A DNA stretch of 64,000 nucleotides from the NCBI RefSeq assembly GCF_020216065.1, contig NZ_JAIWNA010000004.1, forward strand, positions 62,001 through 126,000. The letters run 5' to 3'. Below are positions 33,654-42,053 of this stretch, one piece after another (position 1 is the stretch's first letter; each line of letters opens with the position of its first letter). The translations under genes and the position numbers were made by a program. The stretch is from Nocardia rosealba. GTDB taxonomy: Bacteria > Actinomycetota > Actinomycetes > Mycobacteriales > Mycobacteriaceae. A model generated the notes under the pieces. The model saw only the letters and a program-made list of their open reading frames with translations, was not told the DNA's origin and ran no database searches.

Positions 33654-34859
33654 GTGGCAGCAGTATCAGTGGTAACCCTCGGCGTGAGCACCGAGCGTGG
33701 AGCCGTGCACGCGGTCGCGCTCGCCGAGACGGGCAGCACCCTCACCGATCGGATGGTGCTGCGGCGCACCGTCCGTACCGCCGGTGACAGCAGACCGGAG
33801 ACGGCCGAAGCGGTACGGGTGGCGCTCGACGCCCTCGCCTCCGAACTCGGCGACGACTACGAGATCGCCGGTGCGGCAGTCGGATACCGCGACGCCGCCG
33901 ATCGCCGCGCCATCGTCACCCATCTGGCGACCACGCCGTGGAGCTCGGCGTCGCTGGTGTCGGCCAAGTCGGCGCACCTGTTCGTCGGTGGCGTGATGAC
34001 CTGGCTCGACGAATTCGACACCCTGCTCGTCTACGAGGCGGTGCCGGGCTACCAGGCGATGACCCTGCTCGATCCGGGCAGGCACCGCGTGCTCGCCGCG
34101 TGCTCGCAGACCGGTCCGTCCACGCCCGAGGCTCTGCGTGCCGGGGTGGCGGCGGCGGGCGACCAGCTGGATGCGGCATCGGTGCGGCCCGGCGCGGTGG
34201 TGCTCATCGGCTCGTCGGCCGACGCGCCCGCCGTGCGCGAGGCAGCCGCGGGCTTCGGGGTGCCGGTGCTGCCGTGCCGGCTGGCCGGCTACGCGCCCGC
34301 GGCCGGTGCCGCACTGGTCGCGCTCGGTGACACGAAGGTGGCGCCGATCACCGGGCCCGCGCGGTCCCGCCGCGGCACCGCGGTGGCCGCCGCGGCGGCG
34401 AGTGTGCTGGCGGGCGGGCTGGTGGTCGGTGGTTCCTACGCGCTGATGGACGGTGGCGCGCCGACGGTCGACAACACCGCCGCGTCCTCGGAACCCGGTG
34501 CGGCCCCCGCACATCCGGCCCCCGCTGTCCAGGAGGCCGCCGACACCGGATCCGCCGGAGGGCTCGGAGGTGGCAGCGGCCTCGCGGTCGACCCGACACC
34601 GCCGACCGACGTCTGGCCCTACGAGAAGGTGTCACCGAACCCGCAACTGGTCAACCCCGGGGTGTTCCCGCTCGACTACCCGACTCAGCTCTACGGCGAC
34701 GCGGGCGAGGACGAGCCGCTCCCGCTGGAACCGGTACAGCCGGTCGCCCCGGAGATCCCGGTCGCCGCGCAGACGGTGCCGGGCACCGGTATCCCGCTCA
34801 GCATGCAACCCGCCCAGGCGATGACGCCGCCGGGCGGGATGTCACAGTCGGCCGACTGA
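33654..34859 (+). CDS. Membrane-anchored protein with actin-like-fold N-terminus and Pro-rich outer domain
   Basis: 401 aa. Residues 1-230 resemble the ATPase-like domain of mycobacterial proteins of unknown role (VVTLGVSTERGAVHAVALAE, then AAVGYRDAADRRAIVTHLAT). One membrane helix (TAVAAAAASVLAGGLVVGGS, about 240-260) is followed by an extracellular Gly/Pro/Ala-rich region with PYEKVSPNPQLVNPGVFPLD. The start is a GTG at 33654 preceded by GGGGAAGG. In related genomes such genes sit near cell-wall loci; function is unknown. Confidence 0.7.
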   Translation: MAAVSVVTLGVSTERGAVHAVALAETGSTLTDRMVLRRTVRTAGDSRPETAEAVRVALDALASELGDDYEIAGAAVGYRDAADRRAIVTHLATTPWSSASLVSAKSAHLFVGGVMTWLDEFDTLLVYEAVPGYQAMTLLDPGRHRVLAACSQTGPSTPEALRAGVAAAGDQLDAASVRPGAVVLIGSSADAPAVREAAAGFGVPVLPCRLAGYAPAAGAALVALGDTKVAPITGPARSRRGTAVAAAAASVLAGGLVVGGSYALMDGGAPTVDNTAASSEPGAAPAHPAPAVQEAADTGSAGGLGGGSGLAVDPTPPTDVWPYEKVSPNPQLVNPGVFPLDYPTQLYGDAGEDEPLPLEPVQPVAPEIPVAAQTVPGTGIPLSMQPAQAMTPPGGMSQSAD

Positions 34860-34860
34860 T

Positions 34861-34903
34861 ACGGCACACGGGCCGCGCGAGATGATCGCGCGGCCCGTGC
34901 CGT
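34861..34903. terminator. Strong bidirectional terminator
   Basis: CGGGCCGCGCGA pairs with TCGCGCGGCCCG around a GATGA loop, extended by ACGGCA/TGCCGT with a 2-base bulge, then TTTCC. It lies between convergent genes. Confidence 0.8.
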
Positions 34904-34909
34904 TTCCGC

Positions 34910-35674
34910 TCAGGAACTGGTGCGGCGCTGGAACATCCACCGCGCGGCCAGATACCCGGCCACCGCGATGCCGCCGCACCACAGCACCGCGAGCAGGCCG
35001 CTGTCACCGATGGGCGTGCCCATCAGCAGCCCGCGCATCGTCTCGATCACCGGCGTCACCGGCTGGTTCTCGGCGAAGGTGTGCAGCCAGGTCGGCATGG
35101 TCGAGGTCGGCACGAACGCACTGCTCACATACGGCAGGAACATGAAGAAGAACGTGAACCCGTTGGCCGCCTCCGGGTTGCGGGCCACCATTCCCAGCGC
35201 CGCCGACAGCCACGACAGCGCGAACACGAACATCGCGAGCACGCCTGCCACGCCGAGCCAGCGCACCGGATCGGTGGTCGGCCGGAAGCCGAGCACCACG
35301 GCCACGCCGATCACGACGGCCGAGGTGACCAGGTTGCGCAGCACGCTCTCCACCACATGTCCGGTGAGGACCGCCGAGCGGGCGATCGCCATGGCCCGGA
35401 ACCGGTCGACGATGCCCTCGGCCAAATCGGTCGACAGCGCCACCGCCGTGGTCGAGGCCCCGAATCCCGCACACAGCAGGATGATTCCGGGCACCACATA
35501 GTCGATGTAGGCGCCGTCGACCCGCATCGCGCCGCCGAAGACGTAGACGAACATCAGCAGGATCATCACCGGCAGGGCGATGGTCATGATCATGGTGTCC
35601 GGGCTGCGCAGGGTGTGGCGGATATTGCGGTCGAGCATGGTGACCGAATCCTGCACGGTGGTCAGGGCGCTCAT
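34910..35674 (-). CDS. ABC-2 type permease, DrrB-type
   Basis: 254 aa, six predicted helices. It shows the DrrB pattern: DRNIRHTLRSPDTMIMTIAL, VYVFGGAM, ADLAEGIVDRFRAMAIARSA as the coupling segment and a long hydrophobic C-terminal half. It pairs with the ATPase whose stop overlaps this ATG by 4 bases. It is the second DrrAB-type exporter in the window and shares the architecture of the first (3245-4983), but has a TetR rather than a PadR regulator. Confidence 0.9.
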   Translation of the reverse strand: MSALTTVQDSVTMLDRNIRHTLRSPDTMIMTIALPVMILLMFVYVFGGAMRVDGAYIDYVVPGIILLCAGFGASTTAVALSTDLAEGIVDRFRAMAIARSAVLTGHVVESVLRNLVTSAVVIGVAVVLGFRPTTDPVRWLGVAGVLAMFVFALSWLSAALGMVARNPEAANGFTFFFMFLPYVSSAFVPTSTMPTWLHTFAENQPVTPVIETMRGLLMGTPIGDSGLLAVLWCGGIAVAGYLAARWMFQRRTSS

Positions 35675-36612
35675 GCCGCGACCGCCGTCCGGCCGGTCAA
35701 CGCGAAGAACACATCGTCGAGGTCCGGTGTGTGCACGGTGAGCTGCTCGATGGCGATGCCGAGTTCGGCGAACCGGTCGAGCAGCAGTTTGATCTCCACT
35801 GCGCTGCCCGTCGAGGACACCTGCATGCTCAGTTGTTCGGGGTCGACCTGTGCGCTCGGCACCGCCTTCGCCGCCGCGGTGAGCAGGGTGTGATCGGCGA
35901 ACCGGAACCGCAGGTGCCCGCCGGGGACGAGCCGCTTGAGTTCCTCCGGGGTGCCGTCGGCGACGATGCGCCCGCCGTCGAGGACGGCGATGCGGTCGGC
36001 GAGCTGGTCGGCCTCCTCCAGGTATTGCGTGGTGAGGAAGACGGTGGTGCCCTCGGCGGCGAGTTCGCGGATGGCGTTCCACAGATCACGGCGGCTGCGT
36101 GGGTCGAGGCCGGTGGTCGGCTCGTCGAGGAAGACCAGCCGCGGGCGGCCCATCAGGCTCATGGCCAGGTCGAGTCGGCGTCGCATGCCGCCCGAATAGG
36201 TGTCGACCGGCTTGGCCGCGGCGTCGACGAGATCGAACCGGTCGAGCAATGCGGCACTGCGGCGGGCGATTTCAGGCTTGTCCAGATGCAGCAGCTTGCC
36301 GGTGAGGCGCAGGTTCTCGTGGCCGGTGAGCACTCCGTCGACGGCCGCGAACTGGCCCGTGACGCCGATGAGCGCGCGCACGTCGTCGGCCTCGGTGACG
36401 GGGTCGTGGCCGAGGACGCGCAGTTCGCCGCGATCCGGTCGGGTGAGGGTGGCGAGGATGCGGACCAGGGTGGTCTTGCCCGCGCCGTTGGGGCCGAGCA
36501 GGGCGAAGACGGTGCCCGCACGGACCTCGAGGTCGAGGTCGTCGAGGACGACGTGGGTGCCGAATGACTTGTGCAGCTGCCGCACCGAGAGTGCGGGTGG
36601 TTCGGGTGCCAT
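35671..36612 (-). CDS. ABC transporter ATP-binding protein, DrrA-type
   Basis: 313 aa. Walker A LLGPNGAGKTTLVR, signature YSGGMRRRLDLAMSLMG, Walker B LVFLDEPTTGLDP, switch region LTTQYLEEADQLADR, and a DrrA C-terminal domain ending LDDVFFALTG. It energises the downstream permease. The ATG at 36612 follows GGAGAAAACACC; a GTG at 36636 is less likely because it lies in the operator dyad. It is divergent from tetR. Confidence 0.93.
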   Translation of the reverse strand: MAPEPPALSVRQLHKSFGTHVVLDDLDLEVRAGTVFALLGPNGAGKTTLVRILATLTRPDRGELRVLGHDPVTEADDVRALIGVTGQFAAVDGVLTGHENLRLTGKLLHLDKPEIARRSAALLDRFDLVDAAAKPVDTYSGGMRRRLDLAMSLMGRPRLVFLDEPTTGLDPRSRRDLWNAIRELAAEGTTVFLTTQYLEEADQLADRIAVLDGGRIVADGTPEELKRLVPGGHLRFRFADHTLLTAAAKAVPSAQVDPEQLSMQVSSTGSAVEIKLLLDRFAELGIAIEQLTVHTPDLDDVFFALTGRTAVAA

Positions 36613-36634
36613 GGTGTTTTCTCCGATCGATGCC

Positions 36635-36671
36635 ACTGTTTATGGCCTATATTGTTTATAGGCTAAACAGT
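36635..36671. promoter_or_regulatory. TetR operator between the exporter and tetR
   Basis: The left arm ACTGTTTATGGCCTATA (36635-36651) and right arm TATAGGCTAAACAGT (36657-36671) form a long imperfect dyad centred on TTGTT. It is A/T-rich and lies directly upstream of the exporter genes and 62 bases before the tetR ATG. Confidence 0.75.
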
Positions 36672-36732
36672 TGTCGGACACAAGTGGGCCGCCGGTTACA
36701 GTCGTGGCAGAGCGAAGGAGGCGGACGAGTCG

Positions 36733-37467
36733 ATGACGACCGGCGAAGCGGCGTTACCCAGAGCGGTGGAACTGATGTGGGGGCTGGCCCAGCCGGCCGG
36801 TCGCGGACCGAAACGGGCGCTCACCATCGACCAGATCATCGATGCCGCGATCGAGGTCGCCGACGCGGAAGGCGTCGCCGCGCTGTCGATGAGCAGGGTG
36901 GCCAAGCAGCTCGGCTTCACCGCCATGTCGCTGTACCGCTACGTCGACAGCAAGGACACCTTGCTCGACCTGCTGATGGATCGGGTGGTGGGCGCGCCAC
37001 CGGACATCCCCGCCGGAACCTCCTGGCGCGCGGGTCTCGAACAATGGGCTTTCGCCGAGTTCGACCGGATCGGCAGGCATCCGTGGTGGATCGACATTCC
37101 GCTGGCCCGGCCGCCGATGGGCCCGAACAACATGGCTTGGCTCGAGGTGGCGCTCGGCACGCTCGCCGGGACCTACGTGCCGGAGCCGGCGAAGCTGCAG
37201 CTGGTGATGAACGTGTCGGTCTACGTCATCGGCAAACGCCGCATGCTGCGCGATCTGCAGACCGTCGAAGGTGCCGATTTCGCCTCGGTGATGGCGCGCG
37301 TGCTCGACCCGCGGCGGTTCCCCGCAGTGACGGCGGCCATGTCGGGCGCGGCGTTCGACGGCGACGAAGACGAAATCGACATCGACTGGGCCCGAGCCGA
37401 TTTCGAATTCGGGCTGGCGCGGATGCTCGACGGTTTCGAGGTGTTCATCCGCACCTTCGCCGAGTAG
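36733..37467 (+). CDS. TetR-family regulator (TetR_C_1 type)
   Basis: 244 aa. HTH: LTIDQIIDAAIEVADAEGVA then MSRVAKQLGFTAMSLYRYVD; the C-terminal domain (about 90-240; WWIDIPLARPPMGPNNMAWL) is of the type found in tetracycline-repressor-like proteins next to drug exporters. It is divergent from the DrrAB-type exporter with an operator dyad between, so it probably represses it until a drug-like ligand binds. AAGGAGG lies 11 bases before the ATG. It abuts bcp tail-to-tail. Confidence 0.9.
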   Translation: MTTGEAALPRAVELMWGLAQPAGRGPKRALTIDQIIDAAIEVADAEGVAALSMSRVAKQLGFTAMSLYRYVDSKDTLLDLLMDRVVGAPPDIPAGTSWRAGLEQWAFAEFDRIGRHPWWIDIPLARPPMGPNNMAWLEVALGTLAGTYVPEPAKLQLVMNVSVYVIGKRRMLRDLQTVEGADFASVMARVLDPRRFPAVTAAMSGAAFDGDEDEIDIDWARADFEFGLARMLDGFEVFIRTFAE

Positions 37468-37941
37468 CTACACCGACAGGTCGCGGCGCAGTTTGGCCAC
37501 GTGGCCGGTGGCGCGCACGTTGTACTGGGCCACCTCGATCTTGCCGTCGGCGTCGACGAGGAAGGTCGAGCGGATGACGCCGGTGACGGTCTTGCCGTAC
37601 ATCTTCTTCTCGCCGAACGCGCCCCACTGCTGCAGGACGGTGCGCTCGGGGTCGGACAGCAGCGGGAAGGTGAGGCCCTCGGCGTCGCGGAACTTGGCCA
37701 GTTTGGCCGGCTTGTCCGGGGAGATGCCGAGGACGGTGATCCCGGCCTCGTTCAGCTCGGCGAGATTGTCGCGGAAATCGCAGGCCTGCTTGGTGCAGCC
37801 GGGGGTCGAGGCGGCCGGGTAGAAGTAGACGATCACCTTGCGGCCACGGTAGTCCGACAGTGACACGTCCTTGCCGTCGGCGTCGGGCAGCGTGAAATCG
37901 GGTGCGGTGTCTCCGGGGGAGAGGCGATGGTTGTCGGTCAC
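37468..37941 (-). CDS. bcp: Thioredoxin-dependent peroxiredoxin Bcp
   Basis: 157 aa, the same length as I recall for mycobacterial Bcp. Peroxidatic Cys in YFYPAASTPGCTKQACDFRD with a second Cys four residues later (CTKQAC), the PrxQ pattern. It reduces hydrogen and alkyl peroxides using thioredoxin. Of two stacked GTG codons the second (37941) gives VTDNHRLSPGD, which matches family N-termini. It is divergent from the DUF3618 gene, an arrangement also seen in mycobacteria. Confidence 0.95.
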   Translation of the reverse strand: MTDNHRLSPGDTAPDFTLPDADGKDVSLSDYRGRKVIVYFYPAASTPGCTKQACDFRDNLAELNEAGITVLGISPDKPAKLAKFRDAEGLTFPLLSDPERTVLQQWGAFGEKKMYGKTVTGVIRSTFLVDADGKIEVAQYNVRATGHVAKLRRDLSV

Positions 37942-38019
37942 CACCGCACGGTAACCGACCGGGTCCGCTGACGGCATGGATAGACTCGGGCGAGCACAGA
38001 CACATACCTGGAGGTGACG

Positions 38020-38247
38020 GTGGCCAAGGACGACACCGACCGGATCGAACGCGAGATCGAGATCGCGCGCGCCCGGTTGGCGACCACGCTCGACGAACTG
38101 GCGGTGCGCGCCGATCCGCAGCGGATCGCCGACGACACGAAGGCGATCGTGGTCGCCAAGTTCAACGAGCCCAAGGTCAAATACACGCTGATCGGCGCGG
38201 GTGCCCTCGTAGCGGGCCTGGTCCTGGTCAAACTCTTCCGCCGCTGA
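38020..38247 (+). CDS. DUF3618 small membrane-anchored protein
   Basis: 75 aa. An amphipathic N-terminal part (RIEREIEIARARLATTLDEL, the DUF3618 signature) is followed by VRADPQRIADDTKAIV and a single C-terminal membrane helix (YTLIGAGALVAGLVLVKLF). DUF3618 proteins are small inner-membrane proteins thought to sit near cell-envelope machinery. GGAGG lies five bases before the GTG at 38020, which fixes the start. It pairs divergently with bcp. Confidence 0.88.
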   Translation: MAKDDTDRIEREIEIARARLATTLDELAVRADPQRIADDTKAIVVAKFNEPKVKYTLIGAGALVAGLVLVKLFRR

Positions 38248-38264
38248 CCGAGCGGGAAAACACA

Positions 38265-38303
38265 GAACACCCGATGCGGCGGACCGCATCGGGTGTTCTC
38301 TTT
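38265..38303. terminator. Perfect bidirectional terminator
   Basis: A 15-base perfect stem (38265-38279 with 38284-38298) with loop CGGA is followed by TCTTT on the plus strand and preceded by A-rich sequence serving the minus strand. It separates two convergent genes. Confidence 0.92.
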
Positions 38304-38311
38304 CGTGCGAA

Positions 38312-38611
38312 TTACTGCGTGGGGCAGGCCAGGCCGTCGCCGTCCGGGTCGAGGTGGGGGGAGTAGCCCGCCTCGCCACGGAACAGGGGGGCACGGCCTG
38401 CGGCCATCGCCTCGTCGCAGCTGCGGAACGCACCGCCGGCCGAACCGGACTGGACCAGGTTGGCCGAGCCGGTGGCGCCGAGCAGGGAGTCGAAGCTGGA
38501 CGAGCCGGTGCCCGCGGAGCCCGTCACCAACGGATTCGCCTGAGCGGCGGGGGCGACGAGCAGGCCGAGGCCTACGGCGGCGAGGCTGACAGTGAGCCGA
38601 CGAACGTTCAT
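38312..38611 (-). CDS. Secreted protein with excalibur calcium-binding domain
   Basis: 99 aa. A signal peptide (RRLTVSLAAVGLGLLVAPAA, cleavage after AQA) is followed by a Ser/Gly linker and a C-terminal excalibur domain: FRSCDEAMAAGRAPLFRG then the loop DPDGDGLACP, an EF-hand-like DxDxDG with two Cys. It probably binds Ca outside the cell; such domains occur alone or on nucleases. GAGGAATTC precedes the ATG at 38611. Confidence 0.9.
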   Translation of the reverse strand: MNVRRLTVSLAAVGLGLLVAPAAQANPLVTGSAGTGSSSFDSLLGATGSANLVQSGSAGGAFRSCDEAMAAGRAPLFRGEAGYSPHLDPDGDGLACPTQ

Positions 38612-38728
38612 GAATTCCTCTATGTCTGCTGCGGTTCGGATGTTGGCCCGGACACACGCCTCGGGCGGCGAAGTCAACCTTCATGACGGGGCCCCCGCTT
38701 GTCAACCGCACCGCGTGTGCCTCGCCTG

Positions 38729-39700
38729 TTACTCGCCGAGCCTGCGCCCGGTGAGGTGCTCGGCGGGCACGGTGCCCATCCGTCCGGCCTGGAAGTCCTC
38801 GAGTGCCTCGATGATCTCCGCGCGGGTGTTCATGACGAACGGTCCGTACTGGATTACGGGCTCGCGCAACGGTTTTCCACCGAGCAACAGCACTTCGAGG
38901 TCGCCGAAGTCCTGTGCGGTGTCGGCGGTGAGCGTGATGGCCTCGCCCTTACCGAACATCACGAGCTGGCCGGTGTGGATCGGCCGACGGTCGGTGCCCG
39001 CCGTGCCGCTGCCCGACAGCACGTAGGCCATGGCCGTGAAGTCCTGCGGCCACGGTGTTTCGAGCTGCGCGCCGGGGCTGATCGAGGCGTGCGCGTAGGC
39101 GATCGGGGTGTAGGTGGAGCCCGGTCCGGCGAAACCGCCGACCTCGCCCGCGATGAGTCGCACCAGGGCGCCGCCGTCGTGCGAGCTGACCAGGGTGAGC
39201 TCGCTGCCGCGCAGGTCCTGGTAGCGCGGGGTGGCGAACTTCTGGGCGCGTGGCAGGTTCACCCACAGCTGGATGCCGTGGAACCGGCCGCCCGAGATCA
39301 CCAGTTTCTCCTCGGGCAGTTCGTCGTGCAGCATGCCCGAGCCCGCCGTCATCCACTGGGTGTCGCCCTCGCCGATCACGCCGCCGCCACCCTGGGAGTC
39401 GTGGTGGACCATGGTGCCGTCGAGCATGTAGGTGACGGTTTCGAAGCCGCGATGCGGATGCCACGGCGCGCCCTTGGCCTCGTAGGGCTCGTAGGCCACG
39501 GGGCCCATCTGGTCGAGCAGGATGAAGGGGTCGGCCGCGCGCAGGTCGACGCTGGGGAACGGGCGCGTCACCTCGAAACCCGCCCCCTCGCGCTGACGGT
39601 GGGCGGTGACGATCTGACGTACCGGCCGCTGGGTTTCGGTGACGTCCGGGCGGGGGAGCCGGGGCAGCACCATGATGTCGTCGACGGTGATCGCGGGCAT
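38729..39700 (-). CDS. Pirin family protein
   Basis: 323 aa bicupin. Metal-site signature in the N-terminal cupin: WHPHRGFETVTYMLDG followed by VHHDSQGGGG (His, His, His, and Glu further on), then RFHGIQLWVNLP. Bacterial pirins act as quercetinase-like dioxygenases or redox-sensing regulators. A pirin C-terminal cupin (about 185-300) is present. GGAGGCGC precedes the ATG. It is divergent from a MarR gene with a shared operator, so it is probably induced by a phenolic or redox signal. Confidence 0.93.
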   Translation of the reverse strand: MPAITVDDIMVLPRLPRPDVTETQRPVRQIVTAHRQREGAGFEVTRPFPSVDLRAADPFILLDQMGPVAYEPYEAKGAPWHPHRGFETVTYMLDGTMVHHDSQGGGGVIGEGDTQWMTAGSGMLHDELPEEKLVISGGRFHGIQLWVNLPRAQKFATPRYQDLRGSELTLVSSHDGGALVRLIAGEVGGFAGPGSTYTPIAYAHASISPGAQLETPWPQDFTAMAYVLSGSGTAGTDRRPIHTGQLVMFGKGEAITLTADTAQDFGDLEVLLLGGKPLREPVIQYGPFVMNTRAEIIEALEDFQAGRMGTVPAEHLTGRRLGE

Positions 39701-39720
39701 GGGAAGCGCCTCCTGGAGTG

Positions 39721-39756
39721 GAACCTATTTGGTTTCCATGTCAACCAATGTGGTTC
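39721..39756. promoter_or_regulatory. MarR operator between pirin and marR
   Basis: GAACCTATTTGGTT (39721-39734) and AACCAATGTGGTTC (39743-39756) form a near-perfect dyad with an inner TGGTT...AACCA core. It lies 21 bases upstream of the pirin ATG and 14 bases upstream of the marR GTG, so one site could block both promoters. Confidence 0.75.
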
Positions 39757-39769
39757 TAGGATCATTCCC

Positions 39770-40219
39770 GTGACCCGATGGTTGTCCGAGCGAGAGCAGC
39801 AGACCTGGCAGGCCTTCATCCGGATGCGGCAGCGGCTGGACGCGGCGCTGTCGGCCGGGCTGGCCGGGCACGGGCTGTCGATGGCCGACTACGAGCTGAT
39901 GGTTCCGCTCTCGGCCGCGCCGGAGGGCTGTCTGCGCGCCAGGGATCTGGCCGCCGAGGTGTGCTGGGACAAGTCGCGGTTGTCCAAGCAGCTGGCCAGG
40001 ATGGCGGCGCGCGGGCTGGTCGACCGGGCCCCGGCCGCCGACGACGCACGAGGCATCGTGGTCACGCTGACCGACCACGGGCGCGACGTCTTGCGCGCCG
40101 CCGCGCCCGAACATGTCGAGCTGGTGCGAAAGTTGTTCGTGGACAACATGACCCGCCAGGAAGGCGCGGCATTGCGGTCACTCTCGGACAAGGTCGCCTC
40201 GGCGGTCGAGCAGAGCTGA
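39770..40219 (+). CDS. MarR-family regulator divergent from pirin
   Basis: 149 aa. Winged helix: LSMADYELMVPLSAAPEGCL, recognition helix CWDKSRLSKQLARMAARGLV and wing RAPAADDARGIVVTLTDHGR. It very probably represses the divergent pirin gene and itself through the dyad at 39721-39756. The start is the GTG at 39770. A Cys lies beside the recognition helix (AAEVCWDKS), which could serve redox sensing; that is speculation. The stop abuts the next convergent gene. Confidence 0.9.
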   Translation: MTRWLSEREQQTWQAFIRMRQRLDAALSAGLAGHGLSMADYELMVPLSAAPEGCLRARDLAAEVCWDKSRLSKQLARMAARGLVDRAPAADDARGIVVTLTDHGRDVLRAAAPEHVELVRKLFVDNMTRQEGAALRSLSDKVASAVEQS

Positions 40220-41881
40220 CTACCGGCGCCGCCGGGTGCCGAACAAGCTGCGGCTGATCTCGCGGCCCGCCGCACTGGCCGCCGAGCGCAGGAAGCTCTT
40301 CACGGCCGGGTTCTTCATGATCCGTTCGGCCGCCGAATCCGCGCCCGGTCCGGCAGGTGGCGGGGCTGTTTCCGGGGCGGGTGCGGCAGCCACGCTGGCC
40401 AGCAGCATCTCGTAGGCCGATTCGCGGTCGATGCTCTGCCCGTACTTGCCCTGCAACGAGCTCGACCGGGCGGCGGAGCGGATGGCGTCGTCACCGATGG
40501 TGTCCATCAGCGACCGCGGCGGCACGATCTTGGTCCAGGCGACCGGGGTCGGCGCACCCTTCTCCGACAACACTGTGACGATCGCCTCACCGGTACCGAG
40601 GCTGGTGAGTGCCTCCTCGAGGTCGTAGACCTCCGACTTCGGATACGTGCGAACCGTTTTCGCCAACGCCTTCTGATCGTCGGGGGTGAAGGCGCGCAGC
40701 GCGTGCTGGACGCGGGCACCGAGCTGCGACAACACCGCGTTCGGGACGTCGGTGGGCAACTGGGTGCAGAAGAACACGCCGACACCCTTGGAGCGGATCA
40801 GCTTCACGGTCTGCTCGATCTGCTGCAGGAACGCCTTGGAGGCGTCGGCGAAGAGCAGATGCGCCTCGTCGAAGACGAAGACGAGCTTGGGTTTGTCGAC
40901 GTCACCCACTTCGGGCAGCGTCTGGAACAGTTCGGCGAGCACCCACATCAGGAACGTCGAGAACAGCGCGGGCCGCGCCGCCTGCTGACCCAGTTCGACC
41001 AATGTGATGACGCCCTGGCCGTCGACGACCCGGGCCAGATCGGCGGGATCGAGTTCGGGCTCGCCGAAGAACGTGTCACCGCCCTCGGCCTCGAGATTCA
41101 CCAGCGAACGCAGGATCACCCCGGCGGTCTGGCTGGATACCCCGCCGATGCCCTTGAGGTCTTCTTTGCCTTCGGGGCTGGTCAGATGGGTGATGACCGC
41201 GCGCAGGTCCTTCAGGTCGAGCAGGGCGAGGCCCCGCTGATCGGCCCAGTGGAATATCAGCCCGAGGGTCGATTCCTGGGTGTCGTTGAGGCCGAGGACC
41301 TTGCTGAGCAGGATCGGGCCGAAGGAGGTGATCGTGGCGCGGATCGGCACGCCGATGCCCTCGGTACCGAGCGAGACGAACTCGGTGGGGAAACCGCTCG
41401 GCGCCCAGTCGCTCGCGCCGGTCTCGGCGGCGCGAGCGCGGATCTTGTCGTTGTCGGCACCGGGGTCGCGCAGACCCGACAGATCGCCCTTCACATCGGC
41501 GAGCACCACGGGAACGCCCGCCCGCGAGAGCTGTTCGGCGATGCCCTGCAGGGTTTTGGTCTTGCCCGTGCCGGTCGCTCCCGCGACGAGCCCGTGGCGG
41601 TTCATCATGCGCAGCGGAATACGCACGCGCGCAACGGGATCGGTGGTTCCGTCGACGACAACGGTCCCCAGCTCCAGTGCCTGACCGTCGAAGGCGTAAC
41701 CGGCCGCGATCTGTGCGGCGGCACCCGACCCGGCCGAGGCGTCGGGTGACGTTGCCGCCGAAGCCGATTGCGCCGCCTCCCGCTCGGCGGCCTCCGCCGC
41801 GGCGGCTGCCTCGGCGGCGACGCGCGCCGCCTCTTCGGCTGCCAGGCGAGCCGCTGCCGCCTTCTCCTGAGGGGTGGTCAT
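40220..41881 (-). CDS. HerA/VirB4-like P-loop ATPase (DUF853)
   Basis: 553 aa. An Ala/Glu-rich N-terminal helix (about 1-60) precedes a HerA-type ATPase core with Walker A GATGTGKTKT and Walker B KLVFVFDEAHLLF, and the C-terminal FFCTQLPTDVPNAVLSQLGA segment. Bacterial DUF853 proteins are hexameric-helicase relatives with no settled role; DNA transport or repair is possible. GGAGGACGCG precedes the ATG at 41881. It is divergent from orn, as in mycobacteria, which supports conserved gene order. Confidence 0.88.
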   Translation of the reverse strand: MTTPQEKAAAARLAAEEAARVAAEAAAAAEAAEREAAQSASAATSPDASAGSGAAAQIAAGYAFDGQALELGTVVVDGTTDPVARVRIPLRMMNRHGLVAGATGTGKTKTLQGIAEQLSRAGVPVVLADVKGDLSGLRDPGADNDKIRARAAETGASDWAPSGFPTEFVSLGTEGIGVPIRATITSFGPILLSKVLGLNDTQESTLGLIFHWADQRGLALLDLKDLRAVITHLTSPEGKEDLKGIGGVSSQTAGVILRSLVNLEAEGGDTFFGEPELDPADLARVVDGQGVITLVELGQQAARPALFSTFLMWVLAELFQTLPEVGDVDKPKLVFVFDEAHLLFADASKAFLQQIEQTVKLIRSKGVGVFFCTQLPTDVPNAVLSQLGARVQHALRAFTPDDQKALAKTVRTYPKSEVYDLEEALTSLGTGEAIVTVLSEKGAPTPVAWTKIVPPRSLMDTIGDDAIRSAARSSSLQGKYGQSIDRESAYEMLLASVAAAPAPETAPPPAGPGADSAAERIMKNPAVKSFLRSAASAAGREISRSLFGTRRRR

Positions 41882-42053
41882 CGCGTCCTCCGTCTCGATC
41901 GCAAGAACATGAACGGAAAATCTCAGGCAAACTGTATCCGTGCCGGTCACCCCTGTGGTGGCCTTCGGCGGGTGTCGTCGGCAAACACCTCCGCCGCGCC
42001 CGCGCGACACACCTGTCGGCGAGGCGCGCCGATACCCCATTAGGGTGGCTCGG

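Noticed and set aside
36099..36305. Alternative genes inside the DrrA-type ATPase
   Set aside because: These are short frames on the opposite strand, lacking start signals and homology.
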